From the NCBI GenBank assembly GCA_950022295.1, contig OX465597.1, forward strand, positions 62,607,016-62,671,015: a stretch of DNA of 64,000 bases, written 5' to 3'. The notes under the pieces are model-generated. The model was not told the origin of the DNA, did no database searches, and saw only the letters and a list, made by a program, of their open reading frames with translations. The translations under genes were made by a program, and so were the position numbers. The stretch comes from Bromus sterilis (Eukaryota > Streptophyta > Magnoliopsida > Poales > Poaceae). Below are positions 1 to 12,270 of this stretch, in pieces. Each line of letters opens with the position of its first letter. Within the stretch, counting starts at the first letter, position 1.

Positions 1-259
1 GGTTTTCATAGCTATTTTGTGCAAATCATGGAATAGCCATTGGTGTTATTTGAAGCTCCGGAGACCCGTTTTATCGGGTGTTTTGGTGTTGTTGGGGGTG
101 GTGAAGGATGGAGGTGGTGAAGATGATGGTGGTGGACAGTGGAGTTGGTTGATTCGTTGGAGTTTTCGCGGATTTAATCGGTGTACTGTGGAGCACCGTC
201 AACATTATTTGAAGCTCAGGGAAAATCACGCTACAAGGGTATAAAAATCATTCTCTATG
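1..259. other. unassigned left-edge sequence
   Basis: No gene, TIR or known repeat is recognised here. A short open frame (17-244, +) is glycine- and tryptophan-rich, has no domain I recognise, and is probably fortuitous. By position it should be the 5' flank or terminal region of the Mutator-like element that begins its transposase at 518, but its matching end was not found on the other side. Confidence 0.3.
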
Positions 260-288
260 TTCATATTATTTTTTAGTGCATTACCGTT

Positions 289-489
289 TGTAGTCATATA
301 TAAGTGAGTGATCGAAAGTAGTATTTTTTTTAGTTATACAAAAGTGAGCGATCGAAAGTTAGTATATTTTTTAGTTATACAAAAGTGAGCGGTCGAAAGT
401 TAGTATATTTTTTAGTTATAAAAAAATGAGCGGTCGAAAGTTAGTATATTATTTAGTTATACAAAAATGAACGGTCGAAAGTTAGTATA
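289..489. repeat. 41-bp tandem repeat upstream of MULE transposase
   Basis: About 4.5 copies of a 41-bp unit containing AGTTATACAAAAGTGAGCG and then TCGAAAGTTAGTATAT. Copies start near 331, 372, 413 and 454, so the period is exactly 41 bp, with a more divergent copy before them. The array ends about 30 bp before the first ATG of the transposase, so it lies in the presumed promoter or sub-terminal region of the element. Confidence 0.85.
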
Positions 490-517
490 ACAATATAAAT
501 TTTTATTACAGGTGATA

Positions 518-3252
518 ATGACTGAATCAATAGATATTATTGTGTTCTATGGTCCGGGTACTGTCAGGTACAACAATTTGAGGGGTTGATTTGAGTGAAT
601 TTAAACAAGCACAGATGACAATACTGAATCCTGAGTCACTAGACATAAGACAATTGAAGCACTGGCTGGCAACTAGTTTTGGACTTGATCCTAATCAAAT
701 ATCAGTTAGTGTTCATTGTGTATGGACCAAATCAACTGATAATATGTTGTGGGAGTTGCGCCCGATAGAGAGGACACAAAAATGGTTATCCTGGCTAACG
801 AGTTTTATACGACGTAACATTCAACCATACGCCTTTTTCCAACCTGTGCCGAAGGAGGACAATTTTTTAGAAGAAACTGGAGGATATGAACCTGGACAAA
901 GCAGTCATCCAGTGGATTTCTGCCATAGAGGACAATAGGATGAGTCAAATTTAAACCATGAAGTCGTACGACAGAGTGGTGAGTCATCAGTAATTCCTAA
1001 TAGTTATCTTGCTGATGGTGACGAGGAGGTGGGGGACATGCAGAGGTTTATGGGAGAGGAGGACGAAGATAGATTAGCTGAAAATGTAGATTCAGAATAT
1101 TCTGAAGACGATGAAGGTGAATCAGAGGGTGACATGGAGCCTATTCCGTCTTCTTGGAATTACGATTTGTCGAACCACTTGGTAGTAAACGACTGTCGTG
1201 AGTCATCATGGCAGTATCATCAAAATCAAGTTCAACTAGGTGTTATCTTTCCCACCAAAAAACAACTGAAAAATGCAATGATTGAGATGGCTATGGCTAC
1301 GCAGAGGGTATACGGCACACACATTTCTAGTCCAACAAACTTAACTTTGAAATGTGTTCAACAAGATTGTGAAGCCAAAGTGCACGGTCACGTGCCTAAG
1401 TATGGTGTAAACTGGGTTGTGACTAGTGTTCTTCCACATACTTGTGTGCTGACAAACTTTCTGGCTGATCATCCAAACCTGACTTCAACTCTCATTGCGC
1501 AACTTATGTATAGTGAGATAGTTGAGAAGAAAGACATGGAGGAAAATCATATACAATTAGCTGTGAAGGCTAGGTTTAAGTATGACATTACTTATGGGAA
1601 GGCGTGGAGGGCAAAGAATAGAGCCATGGAGGATATTTGGCACTGTCATAGACTCCTATGATAATGTTGTCTGTTTTCTTCGCACATTGCGGGAAAGGAA
1701 CCCTGGCACTTACGTGGACATCCAACACATATTTTTGGATTCTGTAGCACGGTTCAAGGTGTTACACAGAGTATTCTTCTTTTTCTCCATATGCATTCAA
1801 GCTTTTCGACAGTGTCATCCCTTGATGTGTGTGGATGGCACATTCCTCACAGGCAAGTACAAAGGTCAGATGTTGACTACTATTGGTGTTGATGGAAATA
1901 ATCAAATTGTTCCACTTGCTATGGCCTTTGTTGAGAGTGAGAATTTTGAAAGTTGGGTTTGGTTTTTTAGGCAGTTGAAAATTGCACTTGTCAAGGATCG
2001 CACGAATATGTGTGTCCTACATGATAGGCATGCTGGTATATTGAAGGTTGTTAGAACACTGCAGAATCCTGCAACTGATGAACCAACACCCTGGAATGAT
2101 TTGCAAAGCAGGTGGTGCATGCAACATCTCGGTGCAAGTTTCGTTTCCCAGTTCAGAAACAAGGAGTTAATGCAGATGTTCAAAAAACTCTGCGCACAAA
2201 ACCAGCAAGTGAAATATACTTTCCTCTGGTCAAAGCTAGACGAGTTTACCAAGAAGCAGGTTCGGGAAAGAAAGAGAAACGAGAAAGCTTTGGCCACAAT
2301 TATCCCTGAGCTGGAGCCACAGGGTTTGTGTGACTTTCCAGCTATAGATCCACCTGGTACGAAGAGGAAGAAAGGTAGACAAATAAAGAACTTTTCTGAG
2401 TGGATTGAGAAAGAACCCCCAGTTCGTTGGTCTGTGTTGCATGATACTCATGGAGCGAGGTATGGCATCATGACAACCAACCTTGCAGAGGTGTATAACT
2501 GGGTTCTTCGAGGAAATAGGGGTCTTCCACTTACAACTATTGTGGAGGCTATTTTTCATGGCACTTTGAGGTATTTTAGAGAAAGGCTCCACAAATCAAT
2601 TGTGCACATTCATAAGAATCCGAATACACCTTATTGTGCTTACATAATGGAGTACATGGCAAAGAATAATGATAAAGCAAAGTACCATAATTTCACAATC
2701 ATTGGGAATGCAGAAAGGAGATATGCGCCTACCAACCGATAGTTTTGGTTGTGGACATGAGGTCAAGACTCATGAGGTGAAGATTGGTATGGAGTCTCCA
2801 CCAACCTGCGAGTGTACATGCAACAAACCGAAGCTATTGCACTTACCTTCCTCCCACGTCCTAGCTGTTTGCGGGAAACTACAGTTAAACCCAATATCTT
2901 TGTTTCTCCATACTATTTAAAGGAAGTTGTGCAAAATACATGGACTGGTGAGATGTTTGGGTTTAGAGCCGTGGGAAATTTCAACAAGGTAAACGACGAA
3001 GAAAGAGAATACATCCCAGATCCCAGTATGCGTAGAACTAGTCATGGTGGACGGAAGGTGCGTCGCATACGTAAAGATATGGATCAATCAGAAGTAGGTG
3101 GACCAACTAGACAGTGTTTGTTGTGTACATTACATGGACACAGACAGAAAAAGTGTTCCACCCTTCCCAAAAGAGTGACAGATGGGTCTTCCTCTTCAGG
3201 GAGGACAGGTCGAGGCCGAGGCAGAGGTGTTCGGGGAAGAAGGGGTCATTGA
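518..3252 (+). pseudogene. MURA-type MULE transposase, broken
   Basis: This encoded the cut-and-paste transposase of a Mutator-like element. From the ATG at 518 the order is: an N-terminal domain (to about 920), an acidic linker (1030-1140), a MuDR DNA-binding region (1200-1480), the MULE transposase core with DGTFL (about 1833) and DRH (about 2023) motifs, a SWIM-type zinc finger (about 2806-2870), and a CCHC knuckle reading CLLCTLHGHRQKKC (about 3115-3156) followed by an RG-rich tail. It is broken by a 1-base frame change near 582-588, an in-frame TAG at 936-938, and frame changes near 1633, 2735 and 2890. The SWIM finger has PSSH where the family usually has PCSH, so one zinc ligand is lost. 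It cannot make an active protein; identity as a MURA relative is secure. Confidence 0.9.
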
Positions 3253-3549
3253 GAGATGTATTTGTAATATGTAATTTGTACTTGAACTTTGCTCTAGTTT
3301 GAAATTGCATTATGTCACGACATGTGTTGTTTATTAATTCATACTTGAACTTTGCTACAATTTGTAATAAATATGTACTATGTCTTTGTCATTGCATTAT
3401 GGTACTTTGTATTATATGAGCAGTACATGCCTTGTCATTGCATTATGTCTTTGTCAGTACGTGCCTTGTCATTGCATCCAGTACTTGAGCACTATGTCTT
3501 TGTCATTGCATTATGGTACTATGTCTTTGTCATTGCATTACGGTACATT
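3253..3549. repeat. cryptic simple repeat in MULE spacer
   Basis: No gene follows the transposase stop. From about 3375 to 3546 the words TGTCTTTGTCATTGCATTA and CATTGCATTATGGTAC recur at irregular spacing, giving a slippage-like low-complexity tract that ends at the GGTACATT duplication (3542-3549) of the MITE insertion. Confidence 0.6.
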
Positions 3550-3968
3550 TAGCTTAAGGATGGCAATGGGTAGGGTATGGGTAGGGTAGAGCAATACCAT
3601 ACCCATACCCTTATAGTTCATGGGTAGAAAATTCTACCCATACCCTTACCAGTGGATATGAAACTGTACCCACACCCATACCCGGTGGATACCCGTACCC
3701 ATTGGGTAGATCAAATAGTACAGTATTTTCATATTTTTACATTCATTGGTAGCACATTGGAAAAAAATGTCAACTCAATAGAAATTGATGAAATACATGA
3801 AATATATCTATGTAGGCTATATGTACACACTTAGTAGATGAAATAGTATATGGTATATATACACATCAGATTAGTCAAATAGTATATCGATATACATGGA
3901 TAGGGTATGGGTAGACCCATGGGTACAAAGATATACCCGTGCCTTACCCACAACTTGATGGGTAGGGT

Positions 3969-5760
3969 TGTTGGGAATGTGCCCTAGAGGCAAATAAAAT
4001 ATGTTTTATCGAGCATATTCCATTAGTTCATAATACGTTTGATACTATGCTATAACTGTATTAAGCGGAAACATCAATATAGGTGTGGTATACAAACAAC
4101 CAGGTCTCTAGTCAACTCTAGTATACTAGTCCATTGGGCGATTGATGATCAAGGTTTCCTGATCATGAGACAATGGCGTATGTTGACAATGGAGTCGTAT
4201 CATTGGATAATGATATGATGGACATACACCCACCAGAAGTGTTGCGATGTGATCAAGTCACATAGTTCGACATTGCGATAACTATAACGTAGTGACCAGA
4301 TCCTTTGACCGTAATGAACATATGTAATTGTCATCTATGAGGAGACTTTGATTTGTATCCACCGCCTGACTGAAATATGCTGGCCATAAAGGTCCACTTT
4401 GGGTATTCCGAAATATATGGTTGATGAGTATGCAAATAGATCAAAGCGGGATTTGTCCATCCGTGTGACGGATAGGTACTCTGGGCCCACTCGGTGATGT
4501 TACATCATAAAGTTTGCAAACGTGTGACTAGGTCACGGAGTTGTAATATCACGGGAACGAGTAAACTTGTTTGTTGAGAACGAGGAGGAACTAGGTATAG
4601 TGGATACCGATGATCAAACTTCAGACAAGCAAAGTACCCCAGGACAAAGGGAACAGGCACACGGTTAACGGATCCAACAGCGATTGAAGTTCATTCGATG
4701 GAAGCACAGGGGCTATCAAGGATTGTAACCAGGTCCAATTGATTAGTCATTGATCAATGAGAATTGTCTCGATCATGTCTGCTGTTTCCCGGACCGTAGG
4801 GTGTTACGCTTAAGGGTACTCGACGCAGTAAGGATTGATTCGGGATCACCGGAGAAATTGGAGAGAACACCGGAATTGTTCCGGTGATGACCGGAATTGT
4901 TCCGATGAAGGCCGGAAGTTGTTCCGGGTATTTTGAAAGGTTCAAAATATATTTAATAATGTTTAATTAATGTTTTTATTATTTAATTATCTGAATTAAA
5001 TATTAAAATATAATTAAAATGAATTAAAAGGCATATGGGCCTCATAGGGCCCATTAGGGGGAGAGGGAGTCCTCCCCCATGGGCCATGGCGCCATGAGGG
5101 GGCCCACCCCCCTTAATAGGTGTGCCACCCCCTCCCTTAGGATTAGTCCCACCCCGGAAGTGGAGGGGGGGTGGAACCCCTCCTTCGCCTATATAAGGAG
5201 GGGTAGAGGTGCCCTTTTAATCATCATATTTTTGAGATAAGTTCTCATCTCTCTCTCCCTCCTTTCTCCTTCCTCGAGTGGACTCCCCTTGTTTGGAGTC
5301 TACACTTGGTTGGGGATTTCTCCACTATACGCACGCCGTCGTGCTGCTGGAATCGGGATCCGAATCCATCTTCTTTCCGCTGCTCTACTGGTTCGGAACC
5401 CGGAGGGACGTCGGGTATACTGTATGTGTATAATCCCGCGAGGCACTACACTTGTGGTGCTACTTCATCGTCGTGGTCGTATCGCGAGGTCTTCATCAGC
5501 AACGTTCCGACGGGAACGTAACCCCGTCATCGGCCTACAAGGATCGGGTGGCTACAAGAGTCATCGTGGATCTGCGCGGCATCGGGGATTGCCGGTACGA
5601 CTACACCAACCACGTTCATGCGGGAACGTTTCCCGCTTAACGGACTACATACTGGTATGTTATCTATTTATGTCCGTTACTTGCATCAGCATAGCATAGG
5701 TCTTGGGTATGGGTCTCGTAGGTTATGAAAAATTTGTGTTTTCTGCCCCGAACCCCAACA
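3969..5760 (+). repeat. 5' LTR of the copia element
   Basis: 1792 bp with TG...CA ends. It contains a GC-rich run with CCCCTCC and GGAGGGG blocks just before a TATA box, and ends in CCCCAACA. The closely similar partner is at 10489-12270. Differences between them are scattered single bases and a few short indels, so the insertion is fairly recent relative to the decayed interior. Confidence 0.92.
5190..5196 (+). promoter_or_regulatory. TATA box in copia 5' LTR
   Basis: TATATAA lies within a GC-rich stretch and is followed by a C/T-rich leader (CTCTCTCTCCCTCC). The same box occurs at 11700-11706 in the 3' LTR. It is the likely U3 promoter core. Confidence 0.65.
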
Positions 5761-5774
5761 GTGGTATCATGAGC
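5761..5774 (+). other. primer-binding site of the copia element
   Basis: TGGTATCATGAGC follows the 5' LTR within 1-2 bases. It closely matches the initiator-methionine tRNA primer site used by plant copia elements (TGGTATCAGAGC), with a short mismatch in the middle. Confidence 0.8.
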
Positions 5775-8700
5775 AAGGCTATGCGTAGATGTATTGTACG
5801 GATAGAACACATCTAGTATGTGGGCATCAATTCTCCAATTGTTACCCTCTCACGTGTACTCATTTAGCGTTGCGGCAATGTTTGATGAAGCGGCCCCCGA
5901 CCGACCTTACGCGTTTACGCGAGACTGGTTCCACGCTTGACATATGGCTTGTACCATATAAAGTGGTTGGGGGTGTCTGTCTCTCTGCATTAGCGATGCG
6001 AAGATGTTTGCAACGGAGGGCCCCGACAGGGGGTGTAATAGAGACAATTGCGGGATTGGTGTTGTGGCTTGTTTTCGCAGGATAGAAAGCGGTTCGTTTC
6101 TCGAAACCCCTAGCAGCCACGTAAAACTTGCAAAAGATAAAGTAGAAAGGCGTTTTCAACTTTAATTTGCATGTCGGGGGGAATCATAGCATGTATGATT
6201 TATACTGTTGAATCCGGTTTTGCTAATATGTTAGATATACGACGGTAGCATAATAGGATGATCCCTCACTAATCCAACAAAGTGTCCTTCCTTAGTGAAG
6301 CACCATCTGGAAAGTTCTTCATTATGGAGGCATCATGTGTCACACGGGTGTCAAACATTTTTACGTTCACAAGAGATGGGTGGAGCAAGCCTAGCATGTC
6401 CAGAAACATGGCCTTGCATACGCGGCATATACTCACTAAGGTTATTGTGGCGAGCCTGGCATGTGTAGACATGGCCTCGGGACACAAGAGACCGAAAGGT
6501 CGAGCATGAGTCACATGGATGATGTGATTGGCATGATGGCCTACCTTGAACAACATACTGATGGTCGTGTCACACGGGGGAGGTATGTTCTTCAAGGATC
6601 GTGTAATCACTTAGAACAAACTGTGAGGGATGTTTGTCTGAGTGGGAGTTCCAGAATTGCTTTTTTTAGAAACATGAACTCCATATTATGAACTTAATCT
6701 CCAGGTCTTAGCAAATATCATTGTAGATAACGTCATACAAATGTTTAGAACTATGGCTCTTTTAGTATGATAGAACTTAAGGTAAATGGGTCTTACTTCA
6801 TTGATGTGTACCAACACCATTAGAGACATACTCGTTAGTAATGACTTGCTAAACATAATACGAAGAACTGCTAGGAGATACACCTGACAACTTCGTAATC
6901 AAGGAAGATGATGATGAGTATCGCACTCACCGTCACTTATGAATGACTCTCCAATACACCATAATTCATTCTATGGAATCTGAATTGTGAATGCATGTTA
7001 ACCAACACGTATGACGTGCTAGGTGAACTTGAAAGCACTTGGTCACAAATCAAAGTAATGGAATATGAGTATATGGACGGGGTTTCTTTCAACTATGGTG
7101 GAAGGAACAACCTGCTGAGAAAGTCACTTGGAAAATGTATAAGATACATGGAACACCTTGTGTATAACTTGGACTACTGAATGACTGGTTACTTTGCGAT
7201 AACTGGGGAGTTGCATCCGCTTCCTCCCAGTTACAAAGACCATGTCTGGACTATGTCATGGAGGAGAATCGTTCACCTGTCATGAGTTCATGGTTAAAGT
7301 CAAGAACTTTAAGAGTAGAACCAATGCAGGAATGGTCATTGAAGGAGAAGTTATATTTGATATACGAGTTATAAATGTCTTTCCCACGAAACACTAATTG
7401 CGGTTGATTAAGTATTCGATGCTTGAACTTACTGCTTGAGAGTGACTTGGAAGGGATGAGGTGACAATAGGTGCTGACGGCAATCAAGATAGTTGATGGT
7501 CGACAACACTCTCCCTCTACATCTATCAATTGATTAATATATGAATAAATTTTATGATCGTTTGAATGAGGACTTTATTAGTGTGTCTTGCATCTCGCGA
7601 AGACAATTATTCATATTAGTGAGAAACAAGCCAGTTGTTCTCCTTGTATGAATGATATCTCTTATGGCCACATTACGATTATGAATGAGTTATTCTTATA
7701 TTGATGATAGTTATTTGATCATTTATAAGAAATATTGTAATGCCAAGAAATATCCAGGCTTAATAATGACACTACAGTTTAAGTCATGAATGGTATGATG
7801 ATGTCTTAAGATACTTGATCTCTTGACACATACAAACCATGCCTTTTAGTTGAGATGACTAAAACCTCGCATTCTGGTAAACGGAATGTGTACTAATTGT
7901 TGAGTATCATACATTGTGATGTATCGTATGTCAGCATGTGGTGAATTTCATTATTTCGTGAACTTCGTATGTGGACTTAGATGAATATTTGTATTCACTA
8001 ATGAAACATGAGTCTGAAATAATTTGATATGATCATAAGGGATTTCATAGTAAAGATGGATATTAAATTAACAAGAAAGACAACTCTCTACGATTTGATC
8101 AAAGTGACAAATGTTTTGAGTTAGTCTTGGGCATAAAGACTTGTGTGAAAGTTGTTTCGCAAATTGCAATGTCTTGAGACACTTCAATATGATTGACGTG
8201 CTTGAACATTGTGATCATATTCTATCGAAAAGTGTATGGTCTAAGTTATCTCTTACCAAGTTACGTTATTATTGTTTAGATTTATTAATTTAATATGCAA
8301 ACACTCACTTCAGCATAGGGAACCATCTAAGTTCGTGGAAACCAACACTATATATGTCATGGTGTGTTGTGGTTTCTAGGAAGCTTGATTTATGTAAGAT
8401 AAATTATCTTTGTAGTGTATCCTTAGACAACTATGGATGCATCTTCCACAACTAGAACCAAAAGGAGCAAAACTTGTATTGCTATGTTTGGTGTTTGTAA
8501 AGAATTGTTCTTGATAAATGTGGTAATGGAAGAAAAGTGAAAGTTCAACCAAGGTAATTGACCTTGCCTCCAAATGTCAGAGTAGTGCAACGGAATATGT
8601 TCTGGAAGCAAAGCTCTAGAATAAGAGGAGAAACTAATGATAATGATCATGATCTTCTGATGGGAGCTTTTACTGAGAAAGGTAGGATTCAAGAATATAT

Positions 8701-10488
8701 ATTTTCCCCTGGTGCAAAATGATATTAATGATTCACTTGTCATGTTAATGGAACAAGACATTCCTACGAACTACAAAGAAGCAATGGTGGACCTAAGTAC
8801 GAGATATGACTACGAGTCATGTAATCCTATGTTGAGTTACATTTAAGATTGCTTGAATCTTATCAAGTAAGGAGGTTACTTGATATTCACAATAACTTCA
8901 GAGTTATGAGGAATAAATGTGAACATCAAAGGGACGTCAATATTGGTTTGTCAAAAAGATTGTTTCTGACAAATTCATTGGGTTGACTACAATGTGTAGC
9001 AATGCTTGAGTCAAAGGGATATTCACTACGATTGATCCAGGATTGTTATCAATACCGTGACTTCCTCAAATCCTGTATTTGAAGAAGTGTTATAATTGGT
9101 ACAACAAGAAGGTTTTGGAAAAACATATGGATACTAGTGTCTCGTAAACTGAATTCTCATTTTGATGGATGATCAAAGGATTTTGGACTTAACCAAAATA
9201 TCGAGGAAACATGCATTTGCATGAAACTGAGTGGGAGCTGAATAGTTTCCTGAAACATAATATGTAGACGACATATTTTGAGTGGGAGCTATGGGAGTAT
9301 TATCCTAGACTTATATGTAAATGACATATTTGAGTAGGAGCCATGTGGTTAGTATCCTGAACTTAATATGTGTCTGACATATCTAAGTGGGAGCCATGTG
9401 GATGTTATCCTTGTCTTATATGTGTCCGACATATTTGAGTGGGAGCAATATGAGTGTTATCCTATAACTTAATATGTGCATGACATATTTGAGTGGGAGC
9501 ATGATAACATTCTCATATATGGATAACATATTATGAATGGTGCAGTTGGTGTTAATGATTATTTGAATCTTTCATAAATGAAGATGAATAAGTATTAAGC
9601 ATTGAAGATCTATTAAGATAGATATGTGTTTAATAACATTGAGTCGTAATACTTTCCTGGATAAGATTCTGAAGGATCTCTGAATGGGACAAGTCAAGAA
9701 GTGGTCCTTACTTGTATATCCAAGAGAAGTGTTGAGTTAATTTCAGTACAAGAACAATGGTTAATGGTTAATGAAAGAAATGGATGTGTTGGATCCTCTA
9801 TACCTTTGTCATAGGTTCTTTCATATAAAACCAGAGTTATGTACTCGACGTAATGTGACCCAAGTTCTTAGTAGTAAGAACATTTTGTGATATGATTTAT
9901 GAGTAAATCATTGAACAAAGAGTTAAGTTTATCCTTCAGTGTCTGAAGAGAACTGAGGATACATCTCAAATTTCTAAAGGATAGTGGACTTGACCAAAAA
10001 TTTATGCTGGTTCAAGTTTTGACACTAACCTAGAAAATTGAGATATCATACTAATGAATGCCTAAGTTGAAAGAAACATGGTTAGACATCAAAGTTGCAT
10101 ACAATGCACTAAGGATTGAATCTACATTGATGTGGCTGCTTTAGAAGTAGCAGGAGTTATATTATGGCTTAAGAAGTTCGACTTCTGATTGAGTGAGTTT
10201 CAAGTGTGCATGACTATGGGAAAGTCCGCGTGACCCACCGGATGTCATTGCTATGACACAGCAAACGAAGTCTCACTTCACCGCCAAATATATATATACC
10301 TCATCATTATAGTGGACAATGAAGGAATGTCAAATTAGGTGAAATTATGATTTGCAAAAGGACATACGGTTCTTAATGGTACCCAGACCGTTGATACAAC
10401 CTCTTCCACGGGCATGCATGATCAATAAGGAGTTATGATCCAGAGAAAATGCAACTAGATTATTTGTACTCTAGTGCAAGTGGGAGAC
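5775..10488 (+). pseudogene. decayed interior of the copia element (pol relics only)
   Basis: 4.7 kb in which no frame stays open beyond about 120 codons. The first 400 bp resemble a BARE-type untranslated leader. Scattered words match the copia reverse transcriptase: a YVDDI-like stretch near 9262 and 9315, and a CTRPD-like stretch near 9838. Just before the 3' LTR the purine tract GCAAGTGGGAGAC (to 10488) fits a polypurine tract. Gag, protease and integrase could not be recognised. The impression is of a long-decayed polyprotein in a lineage that kept good LTRs, as in non-autonomous BARE relatives. The assignment of the relics is by eye. Confidence 0.55.
9235..9515 (+). repeat. about 60-bp tandem repeat built on the RT active-site motif
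   Basis: Roughly five imperfect units, each carrying ATATGTG(or A)..GACATAT followed by TTGAGTGGGAGC and ATCCT. The first two units translate to a LYVDDI-like reading, so the repeat seems to have arisen by tandem amplification of the segment coding for the reverse transcriptase catalytic loop. The TGAGTGGGAGC portion also resembles the element's own polypurine tract. Confidence 0.7.
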
Positions 10489-12270
10489 TGTTGGGAATGT
10501 GCCCTAGAGGCAAATAATATATGTTTTATCGAGCATATTCCATTAGTTCATAATACGTTTGATACTATGTTATAACTGTATTAAGTGGAAACATCAATAC
10601 AGGTGTGGTATACAAACAACCAGGTCCCTAGTCAACCCTAGTATACTAGTCCATTGGGCGATTGATGATCAAGGTTTCCTGATCATGAGACAATGGCGTC
10701 TGTTGACAATGGAGTCGTATCATTGGATAATGATATGATGGACATACACCCACCAGAAGTGTTGCGATGTGATCAAGTCACATAGTTCGACATTGCGATA
10801 ACTATAACGTAGTGACCAGATCCTTTGACCGTAATGATCATACGTAATTGTCATCTATGAGGAGACTTTGATTTGTATCCCACCGCCTGAGTGAAATATG
10901 CTGGCCATAACGGTGCACTTTGGGTATTCCGAAATAGATGGTTGATGAGTATGCAAATAGATCAAAGCGGGACTTGTCCATCCGTGTGACGGATAGGTAC
11001 TCTGGGCCCACCCGGTGATGTTACATCATAAAGTTTGCAAACGTGTGACTAGGTCACGGAGTTTTAATATCATGGGAATGAGTAAACTTGTTTGTTGAGA
11101 ACGAGGACGAACTAGGTATAGTGGATACCGATGATCAAACCTCGGACAAGCAAAGTACCCCAGGACAAAGGGAACAGGCACACGATTAACGGATCCAACA
11201 GCGATTGAAGTTCATTCGATGGAAGCGCAGGGGCTATCAAGGATTGTAACCAGGTCCAATTGATTAGTCATTGATCAATGAGAATTGTCTCGATCATGTC
11301 TGTTGTTTCCCGGACCGTAGGGTGTTACGCTTAAGGGTACTCGACGCAGTAAGGATTGATTCGGGATCACCGGAGAAATTGGAGAGAACACCGGAATTGT
11401 TCCGGTGATGACCGGAATTGTTCCGATGAAGGCCGGAAGTTGTTCCGGGTATTTTGAAAGGTTCAAAATATATTTAATAATGTTTTATTATTTAATTATC
11501 TGAATTAAATATTAAAATATAATTAAAAATGAATTAAAAGTCATATGGGCCTCATAGGGCCCATTAGGGGGAGAGGGAGTCCTCCCCCATGGGTCATGGC
11601 GCCATGAGGGGGCCCACCCCCCTTAATAGGTGCGCCACCCCCTCCCTTGGGATTAGTCCCACCCCGGAAGTGGAGGGGGGGTGGCACCCCTCCTTGGCCT
11701 ATATAAGGAGGGGTAGAGGTGCCCTTTTAATCATCATATTTTTGAGATAAGTTCTCATCTCTCTCTCCCTCCTTTCTCCTTCCTCGAGTGGACTCCCCTT
11801 GTTTGGAGTCTACACTTGGTTGGGGATTTCTCCACTATACGCACGCCGTCGTGCTGCTGGAATCGGGATCTGAATCCATCTTCTTTCCGCTGCTCTACTG
11901 GTTCGGAGCCCGGAGGGACGTCGGGTATACTGTATGTGTATAATCCCGCGAGGCACTACACTTGTGGTGTTACTTCATCGTCGTGGTCGTATCGCGAGGT
12001 CTTCATCAGCAACATTCCGACGGGAACGTAACCCCGTCATCGGCCTACAAGGATCGGGTGGCTACAAGAGTCATCGTGGATCTGCGCGGCATCGGGGATT
12101 GCCGGTACGACTACACCAACCATGTTCATGCGGGAACGTTTCCCACTTAACGGACTACATACTGGTATGTGATCTATTTCTGTCCGTTACTTGCATCAGC
12201 ATAGCATAGGTCTTGGGTATGGGTCTCGTAGGTTATGAAAAAATTATGTTTTCTGCCCCGAACCCCAACA
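10489..12270 (+). repeat. 3' LTR of the copia element
   Basis: 1782 bp, starting TGTTGGGAATG after the purine tract and ending CCCCAACA. It has the same order of motifs as the 5' LTR, including TATATAA at 11700-11706. A short deletion relative to the 5' copy lies in the AT-rich part near 11482. Confidence 0.92.

Larger units (their letters stand above)
3969..12270 (+). mobile_element. Ty1/copia LTR retrotransposon, BARE/Angela-like, non-coding interior
   Basis: This is a complete-ended element with two near-identical LTRs (3969-5760 and 10489-12270) that begin TGTTGGGAATG and end CCCCAACA. A primer-binding site follows the 5' LTR and a purine-rich tract precedes the 3' LTR. Flanking 5-mers are AGGGT (3964-3968) and AGGTT (12271-12275). 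Comparison with the intact MITE at 39928-40420 shows AGGGT is the original target and the right copy has one substitution. The terminal bases and CCCTAGAGGCAAATAA resemble Triticeae BARE/WIS/Angela LTRs. The interior has no long open frame. Mobilisation would have needed proteins from another element. Confidence 0.9.
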
